Below, in pieces: positions 53,161 to 62,194 of a stretch of 62,194 nt of DNA. The DNA comes from Thermus igniterrae ATCC 700962. Lineage in GTDB: Bacteria > Deinococcota > Deinococci > Deinococcales > Thermaceae. The notes under the pieces are model-generated. The model ran no database searches, was not told where the DNA came from, and saw nothing but the letters and a program-made list of their open reading frames with translations. Location of the stretch: positions 1 to 62,194 of the forward strand of contig NZ_AQWU01000061.1 in assembly GCF_000376265.1 (NCBI RefSeq). Reading direction: 5' to 3'. Every line of letters begins with the position of its first letter. Within the stretch, counting starts at the first letter, position 1. The translations under genes were made by a program, and so were the position numbers.

Positions 53161-54821
53161 GTGAAGGTGCGGCTTCCCCTGTACGGTCCTGCCCGAGCCG
53201 AGGGGCCCCTTGGTCCCCTGTCCTTGCGGCGCAAGGCCCTGGGCATCCTCTACTACCTGGCCCTCGAGGGCCCCACCCGCAGGGAGAGGCTAGCCGACCT
53301 CCTCTGGGGGCATGGGGCTGCTTTGCAGAACCTCCGGGTGGAGCTCACCTATCTGCGGGGGTTCCTGGGTAAGGAGGCCCTCCGGGGGCAGGTGCTGGAG
53401 CTGCCCCCCGGGGTGGTGCTGGACCGGAACCCGAAGATAGGGGAGGCCCTGGAGGGCCTGGAGGAAGTGTCCCCCGCCTTTGCCGACTGGGTGCGCTCTT
53501 GGCGGGAGCGTTCCGCCTCGCCCCTCGAGGCCCTCCCCCTGACCGAGAGGCTCCAGGCCGTCCAGCCCCCGGCCTTGGTGATTCTCATCGGTCCGCCGGG
53601 ATCGGGGCGGGAGGCCTTGGCCTAGGCCCTAGCGAAGCGGCTTGGCCTCCCTTTCCGGCGGGGGCTGGGGCAGGGCCCAGGGGTGTTCTACTTCGGCGAC
53701 CCCCTGCCTCCCCGGGAGGCGGCCTACGGCCTCCGGCCCACCCCGGGGCAGGTGCTGGTGGTGGCCCGGAGCGCCTTTGGCGAGGACCCCGCCTTCCTCC
53801 TGGTCCTGCGGGGTTCTTTTCCCGCCGAGATCACCGTGGCCGAGCCCGTCCCCCGCCTTACCTGGCCGGAGGCCTGGAGAGGGCCCTTGCGCGGCTACTC
53901 CTTCCCCGAGGCGGCGCGCTTTTACCTGGAAAGCGGGGGGCGGGCGGAACTCCTGAAGGAGATGGTGGCCATGGGGAGCCCCGAGGCCATACCCCAGCGC
54001 ATCCGGGCCCAGGTTCTCCTCGAGGCCCGCTACCTCTCTCTGGAGGCCCGCAAGGCCCTGGAGGTCCTTTCCCTCCACCCCAGCCCCTTCCCGGAGGAGC
54101 TGGCCGAGGCTTTGGGCGTGGCCCAGTACCTGGACGAGCTGGAGCGCCGGGGGTGGCTTGTGCTGGGGGAGCGGGGTTACCGGTTTGCCGAGCCCCAGTT
54201 CTGCCGCTTCCTGATCGCGGAACTGGCCCAGGGAGAGCGGCTTCGCCTCCACCGGCTCATGGCCGAGGGGTTTCGCAAGGTGGGGGATCCGGTAGCCGAG
54301 GCCTACCACCGCTACTGGGCCGGGGAGGACGTGTGCCCTCCCACCGGCCTCAGGCCGTGGCAGGAGCCCCAGTCCCCGGCCTCCGAGGCGGGGGTGCCGT
54401 GGATGCAGGTGGGACTCGGGCCGGTGCGGGCCCTCGAGGCGCCCCAGGAGGCGGTTTTAGTCTCCTGGGGGGGCGAGGAGGAGGGGCTTTGCCTGGAGCT
54501 GGAGGAACCGGCGGTGCTGCACATTTCGGGCAACCTTTACCAGGAGCTTCCCTTTGGCCTGGGTTTGGTCCAGGACAACTTCCCCTTGCGGCTAAGGGGG
54601 GGAGGGTACGCTATATACTTCCTTCCCCGGGCGGCTCCGGCGGTTTTCCCAGGGGGAACGGTCCTTCCCCAGGAACCCCTGGACTACCGCCTCTTCCTTC
54701 CCCCCGGGCCTTACCGCTTGGAGCTTGGGGTAAAGGGCGTGGCCCACCTGCACCTCCGGGTTCACGCGGTCAAAAAGGGCCAGGAACAGGTCCTGGCCCT
54801 CCTGGGGCAACCGGTGAAGGT

Positions 54822-54825
<4 letters not shown>
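53161..54825 (+). pseudogene. SARP/AfsR-like transcriptional regulator interrupted by an in-frame TAG
   Basis: 555 codons in one frame, with TAG at codon 155 (53623-53625). Residues 1-~95 form a winged-helix DNA-binding domain like SARP/BTAD regulators (LRRKALGILYYLALEGPTRR, LADLLWG, LRVELTYLRGFLG). Walker A GPPGSGREAL begins near residue 141, and the TAG falls in the helix just after it. The frame then stays open for 400 codons with regulator-like helical sequence (LHRLMAEGFRKVG, AEAYHRYWAGED) and a beta-rich C-terminus. GTG start follows GGAGG. Fragments: 53161-53625 and 53626-54825. It could be a sequencing error, a recent mutation, or read through at low level. It shares CTAG with lon. 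Confidence 0.75.
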
Positions 54826-57209
<2,384 letters not shown>

Positions 57210-57230
57210 CTACCCTCCATGATACGCGCT

Positions 57231-57256
57231 CCCCCGGGCCCGAAGGGACCCGGGGG
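57231..57256 (-). terminator. Hairpin between the lipoprotein gene and lon
   Basis: An 11-bp G+C stem with one bulged base and a GAA-type loop; no T-run. It follows the lipoprotein stop by 13 nt and precedes the lon promoter. Confidence 0.5.
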
Positions 57257-57269
57257 CACAAAGGGGCGG

Positions 57270-57797
57270 CTAAAGCCCCACGCTCACAATGGCCTTCAGT
57301 TTCTTGAAGGTGAGCTCCAGCTGCCCTGCCGGGAGGCCCGAGGCCATCATCCCCAGCCAAAGCCGCCCCTGCTGGACCCCCTGGGTGAGGTTTTGGCCGG
57401 AAAGGGCCAGGGAGGCGGCCCTGGAGGCGGTGAAGGTGGCCTCTCCTACCTTCTCGTCCTCAGGGCCCATAGGACAGGCGTAGGCGTAGGTTTGGGTGAA
57501 GTCCCTCAGGGCCAGGCAGTCGGGGTCATTCTCAGGGTCCTGGGTGCGGGCGTAAAGGGCCAGGGTGAGGGTGAGGGACTGGCTGGCCTCGAGGGTTCCT
57601 TCCACCCGCACCCCCTTGACCACCCCCCCGGGAGCGGGGAAGGTGAGGGCCTGAGCGGGGTAGACCACCTGACCCTGGGTGTCCGCCATGGCGGGCACCT
57701 TCAGGGTCTGGTCGGGCAGGGGGAGGGTGAGGGAGAAGGAGCAGGCGGCGAGAAGGGCTGTAAGGCCCAAGGTGAGGGAGAGCCCCAGGGTTCTCAT
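57270..57797 (-). CDS. Lipoprotein of unknown function (paralogue of the 35.4-kb lipoprotein)
   Basis: 175 residues. Signal peptide with lipobox LLAACSF. Two further cysteines (PDCLAL and YACPMG). KVGEATF, GQNLT, QQGRLWLGMMASG align with the lipoprotein encoded at 35367-35912. The start is ATG 57797, not the earlier in-frame codons, because TAAAAT lies 7 nt upstream. No function is assigned to the family. Confidence 0.75.
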   Translation of the reverse strand: MRTLGLSLTLGLTALLAACSFSLTLPLPDQTLKVPAMADTQGQVVYPAQALTFPAPGGVVKGVRVEGTLEASQSLTLTLALYARTQDPENDPDCLALRDFTQTYAYACPMGPEDEKVGEATFTASRAASLALSGQNLTQGVQQGRLWLGMMASGLPAGQLELTFKKLKAIVSVGL

Positions 57798-57804
57798 GCC
57801 GGGG

Positions 57805-57834
57805 ATTTTATTTTTTCTCCCAAGGAAAGGACAA
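57805..57834 (-). promoter_or_regulatory. Promoter of the 57.3-kb lipoprotein gene (leaderless)
   Basis: Minus-strand TTGTCC (57834-57829), 18-nt spacer, TAAAAT (57810-57805), then 7 nt to the ATG. Confidence 0.6.
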
Positions 57835-57839
57835 GTAGG

Positions 57840-58880
57840 ATGGGAAGGATGCACCGCCTCCTCTTCGCCCTGGACCCGGAAACAGCCCATGAACGCACCC
57901 TGGACCTCCTCGCCCTTTGGTCAGAGCGGGGGCCCTTGCTGGAGGCTCCCGCCCGTTGCCTGCGGGTGGAGGACCCTCGCCTGCGGGTGGAGGCCTGGGG
58001 TCTTTCCTTCCCTAACCCCCTGGGCCTGGCCGCGGGCATGGACAAGGACGCCCGCGCCCTGGGGGCCTGGTGGGCCCTGGGCTTTGGGTTCGCCGAGGTG
58101 GGCACCCTCACCCCCAGGCCCCAGGAAGGCAACCCCCGGCCGCGGCTTTTCCGCCTCCTGGAGGACCGGGCCCTCATCAACCGCATGGGCTTCAACAACC
58201 GAGGGGCCCAGGCGGCGGCCGAGCGGCTTGCCCGCTTCCGGGAGCGGGGTCTGGCCTTTCCCGTGGGGGTGAACCTGGGCAAGAACCGGGACACGCCCCT
58301 GGAGAGGGCGGCGGAGGACTACCTGGAGGCCTTAAGGGTGCTGGAGCCCTACGGGGACTACTTCGTCCTGAACGTGAGCTCCCCCAACACCCCGGGCCTG
58401 CGCACCCTGCAGGAGGGCCCCTTTTTGGACGAGCTCTTGGCCCGCCTGCGCCCGGCCACGGCCAAACCCCTCCTCCTCAAGGTGGCCCCCGACCTCTCCC
58501 CGGAGGCCCTGGACCAGGTGGTGGCCCTCTCCCTGAAGCACCGCCTCCAGGGGCTGGTGGCGGTGAACACCACCCTGTCCCGGGAAGGGCTGAGGAGCCC
58601 CCTGGCCCGGGAGGCGGGGGGGCTTTCCGGAAGACCCCTCAAGGGGCGGGCCCTGGAGGTCCTCCGCCACCTGGCCCAGGCCCCCCTCACCCTGGTGAGC
58701 GTGGGGGGGGTGGAGGGGCCGGAGGACGTTTGGGAGCGGCTCAAGGCCGGAGCCCGCCTGGTGCAGGTCTACACCGGCTTCGTCTACGGGGGGCCCCTCT
58801 TCCCCCGGCGCACCCTCAAAGGCCTCCTCCGCCTCATGGAGGCGGAGGGGGTAAGGGCGTTGAGGGAGCTTTGGGCCTAG
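57840..58880 (+). CDS. pyrD: Dihydroorotate dehydrogenase (quinone), class 2
   Basis: 346 residues. Fourth step of UMP synthesis, membrane-associated and coupled to quinone. The N-terminal [19 protein letters not shown] helix pair is the quinone/membrane entry of class 2, and [14 protein letters not shown] carries the catalytic Ser used by this class (class 1 has Cys). FMN loop in [17 protein letters not shown] precedes ATG 57840; a second ATG 9 nt later is possible. It converges on pyrC with a shared CTAG. Confidence 0.95.
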   Translation: MGRMHRLLFALDPETAHERTLDLLALWSERGPLLEAPARCLRVEDPRLRVEAWGLSFPNPLGLAAGMDKDARALGAWWALGFGFAEVGTLTPRPQEGNPRPRLFRLLEDRALINRMGFNNRGAQAAAERLARFRERGLAFPVGVNLGKNRDTPLERAAEDYLEALRVLEPYGDYFVLNVSSPNTPGLRTLQEGPFLDELLARLRPATAKPLLLKVAPDLSPEALDQVVALSLKHRLQGLVAVNTTLSREGLRSPLAREAGGLSGRPLKGRALEVLRHLAQAPLTLVSVGGVEGPEDVWERLKAGARLVQVYTGFVYGGPLFPRRTLKGLLRLMEAEGVRALRELWA

Positions 58881-60150
58881 AGGGCCTGGTGGACCACCCG
58901 CCCTTCCACCAGGGTGAGGACGGGCCAGCCCCCAAGGGACCGCCCCGCCCAGGGGGAGAAGCGGGCCTTGGAGGCGAAGCCCCTGGGGTCCACGGGGCGC
59001 TCCCTGGGGTCCAGGAGCACCAGGCTGGCCTCGGCGCCCTCCTCCAGGAGGAGGGGGGGTAGGCCCAGGACGCGCCGGGGGCCTTCGCTGAAGAGGGCCA
59101 CCAGCCGGGGCAGGGGGAGGCCCCGCTTCAGGTGGAGCTCGGTGTAGAGGAGGGGGAAGGCCACCTCGAGGCTGGGGATGCCGAAAGGGGCCCGCAGGAG
59201 GTCCATCTCCTTCTCCGCCTCCGTGTGGGGGGCGTGGTCGGTGGCGATGGCGTCCAGGGTGCCGTCCAGAAGCCCTTCCAGGAGGGCCTCTTGGTCCTCC
59301 GCCGTGCGCAGGGGCGGGGCCACCTTATAAAGGGGGTCCAGGCCCCTCAAGGCCTCCTCCGTGAGGGTGAGGTGGTGGGGGGTGGCCTCGGCGGTGACGG
59401 GAAGCCCGGCCCGCTTGGCCTCCCGCACCAGCTCCAGCCCCCGCTGGGTGGAGAGGTGCTGCACGTGCAGCCGGGGGGTGGCCGGGGAGCGCCTCAGGGC
59501 GTAGCGCAGGACCTCGAGGTCCCGGGCGATGCGGGCGGCTTCCGCCTCGGGGGGGTTCCCAGGCAGGCCCAGGAGGTCGGCCAGCTCCCCGTCGTTCATC
59601 ACCCCGCCCCGGCGCAAGGAGGCGTCCTCCGCGTGCACCGCCACCGGTAGGCCAAAGCTGGCTGCCTGCAGGAGGCCGGCCGCCAGCACCCCGGCGTCCT
59701 CGTTGGTGCGGCCGTCGTCGGTGAGGAGGACCGCCCCCGCCTCCCTTAGGAGGCCCGCCGGGGTGAGGAGCCGGCCCTCCTGCCCCTGGGTGAGGGCGGC
59801 CGCGGGGAGGAGGCGGGCCAGGCCCAGGGCCTCCGCCTTCTCCCTAAGCGCCCGCACCGTCTCCGGGGTGTCCACGGGGGGCTTGGTGTTGGGCATGGAG
59901 ACCACGTGGGTGTAGCCCCCCCGCACCGCGGCCAAAAGCCCCGAGGCCAGGTCCTCCTTCACCTCCTCCCCCGGCTCCCGCAGGTGGGCGTGGAGGTCCA
60001 AAAACCCCGGGGCCAGGAAGCGGCCCGTGCCGTCCACTATGGTTTTGGCCTCGCCGCCCTCCAGGGAGAGGATGCGGCCTTCCCCCACCAGCACGTCCAA
60101 GGGACCCCTTTCGCCCCTTGCGTCCACCAGCCGTACATTGCGAATCAGGA

Positions 60151-60154
<4 letters not shown>
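58877..60154 (-). CDS. pyrC: Dihydroorotase
   Basis: 425 residues. Cyclises carbamoyl-aspartate in pyrimidine synthesis. The zinc motif is [11 protein letters not shown], and the later metal-binding [16 protein letters not shown] and [12 protein letters not shown] segments are complete, so it looks like an active type I enzyme rather than the inactive pyrC-like bbc protein known from a related Thermus cluster. ATG 60154 overlaps the pyrB stop (ATGA). Last gene of the pyrR-pyrB-pyrC operon. Confidence 0.95.
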
Positions 60155-61706
<1,552 letters not shown>

Positions 61707-61721
61707 TTAAAGGCCACCCCC

Positions 61722-61750
61722 ACCTTACACCCCCTGTGGGAAAGGCGCAA
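61722..61750 (-). promoter_or_regulatory. pyrRBC promoter
   Basis: Minus-strand TTGCGC (61750-61745), 17-nt spacer, TAAGGT (61727-61722) preceded by TG. Leader about 120 nt. Confidence 0.6.
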
Positions 61751-61757
61751 GGTCTAA

Positions 61758-61785
61758 CCCCGCCCGGGCCTAGGCCCGGGCGGGG
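61758..61785 (-). terminator. Terminator-like 28-bp perfect palindrome after the SPW gene
   Basis: 13-bp arms around TA, lying 13 nt after the SPW stop and 8 nt before the pyr -35. On the minus strand only TT follows, so the T-run is weak. Confidence 0.65.
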
Positions 61786-61798
61786 CACTTTGGGCCAT

Positions 61799-62128
61799 TT
61801 AGGCGGCCTTGGGCTTCTCCCAGGTGAGGCTCAGGGCCAAGGCCCCCACCAGCACGCCCACGATCAGGGCGTTCCACATGGCGTTGCCCACCCCACTGAA
61901 GCCAAGAAGCCAGGGCGAGAGGATGAGCCAGACGCCCAGGAGGACGTTCAGCCACTCCTCCCACATGGGGCCGCCCCGCAGGTGCAGAAGGGCCATGAGG
62001 GCCACCACGACCCCCACCACCACGGCGTTCCACGCGGCGGCCGGGGTGCCGCTGAAGCCGAGGAGCCAGGGGGAGAGGATGAGCCAGACGCCCAGGACGA
62101 GGTTAGCCCAGTCCTGCCAGCGCTTTAC
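61799..62128 (-). CDS. SPW-repeat membrane protein with a non-canonical start
   Basis: Two SPW repeats, each with LVLGVWLILSPWLLGFSG-like sequence followed by WNALIVGV, giving four short hydrophobic segments. Function unknown; the family is found in membranes of diverse bacteria. The first repeat is in frame from KRWQDWANLVLG, after a strong AAAGGAGG, but the codon at the expected start is GTA, not ATG, GTG or TTG. The first accepted start is GTG 62023, which would lose the first repeat. I draw the full length (109 residues). Confidence 0.6.
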   Translation of the reverse strand, partial: VKRWQDWANLVLGVWLILSPWLLGFSGTPAAAWNAVVVGVVVALMALLHLRGGPMWEEWLNVLLGVWLILSPWLLGFSGVGNAMWNALIVGVLVGALALSLTWEKPKAA

Positions 62129-62194
62129 GGTTGCTCACCTCCTTTCACCTCTACCCTAAAACCCCTTGGGCATGGGGAATGGCGAAAGAAATTA

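Overview
The window is high-G+C chromosomal DNA of a Thermus-type thermophile. The evidence is gene content: a second, archaeal-type AspRS; class II ribonucleotide reductase; a pyrR-pyrB-pyrC operon with a translated leader peptide; a YbjN-domain protein; an SPW-repeat protein; and two adjacent deoxynucleoside kinases. Codon use, with C or G almost always in third position, fits too. Genes are packed tightly, with ATGA or TGATG overlaps inside operons and CTAG-sharing stop codons between converging genes. I see no insertion sequence, prophage or CRISPR array. One tRNA gene (Met, CAT) is present.

Layout. 1-6.2 kb: truncated acyl-CoA synthetase, a phosphoribosyltransferase and cupin pair, a NEW3-protein/ABC-2 exporter operon, and speD under a near-consensus promoter. 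6.5-9.7 kb: sdhCDAB. 9.7-16 kb: aspS2, tatD, a CrtC-like lipoprotein, a flavin reductase, tsaB and a tungsten aldehyde oxidoreductase. 16-23 kb: DUF58 and nrdJ, glpX, hisF-hisIE, trmFO. 22.3-29.6 kb: a single leftward operon uvrC-argS-htrA-dNK-dNK-murE. 29.6-35.3 kb: dipeptidase, PaaI, two serine-less alpha/beta-hydrolase-like proteins, truD, pepF. 35.4-38.3 kb: three envelope genes of unknown function. 38.3-46.5 kb: RNase II-family enzyme, icd, two FAD oxidoreductases, tRNA-Met, miaB, mobA-like. 46.5-54.8 kb: a surface-fibre locus. 54.8-62.2 kb: lon, a lipoprotein, pyrD, pyrC, pyrB, pyrR with its attenuator, and an SPW protein.

The most interesting part is 46.5-54.8 kb. A leftward operon encodes three related exported proteins, an Ig-fold chaperone-like protein, a fourth small subunit-like protein and a 953-residue predicted outer-membrane barrel with calcium-type B repeats. 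All four subunit-like proteins end in a strand with Tyr at -12 and alternating hydrophobic residues; three have Gly at -14, the classical C-terminal signature of chaperone-usher pilins. A perfect 16-bp hairpin separates subunit genes from assembly genes. A divergent SARP/AfsR-like regulator stands beside it, broken by one in-frame TAG, and the shared intergenic DNA carries CGTTAAGC-type repeats spaced 11 bp. I read this as a chaperone-usher-like system not obviously belonging to a named fimbrial family, with a regulator that may have been silenced recently.

Genome-style signals also stand out. At least fifteen genes have a -10 hexamer only 6-8 nt before the start codon, implying leaderless mRNAs; two divergent gene pairs have overlapping -10 elements; six converging pairs share the same CTAG as both stop codons; and the palindrome CCTCGAGG occurs at 43 places that I located by eye.
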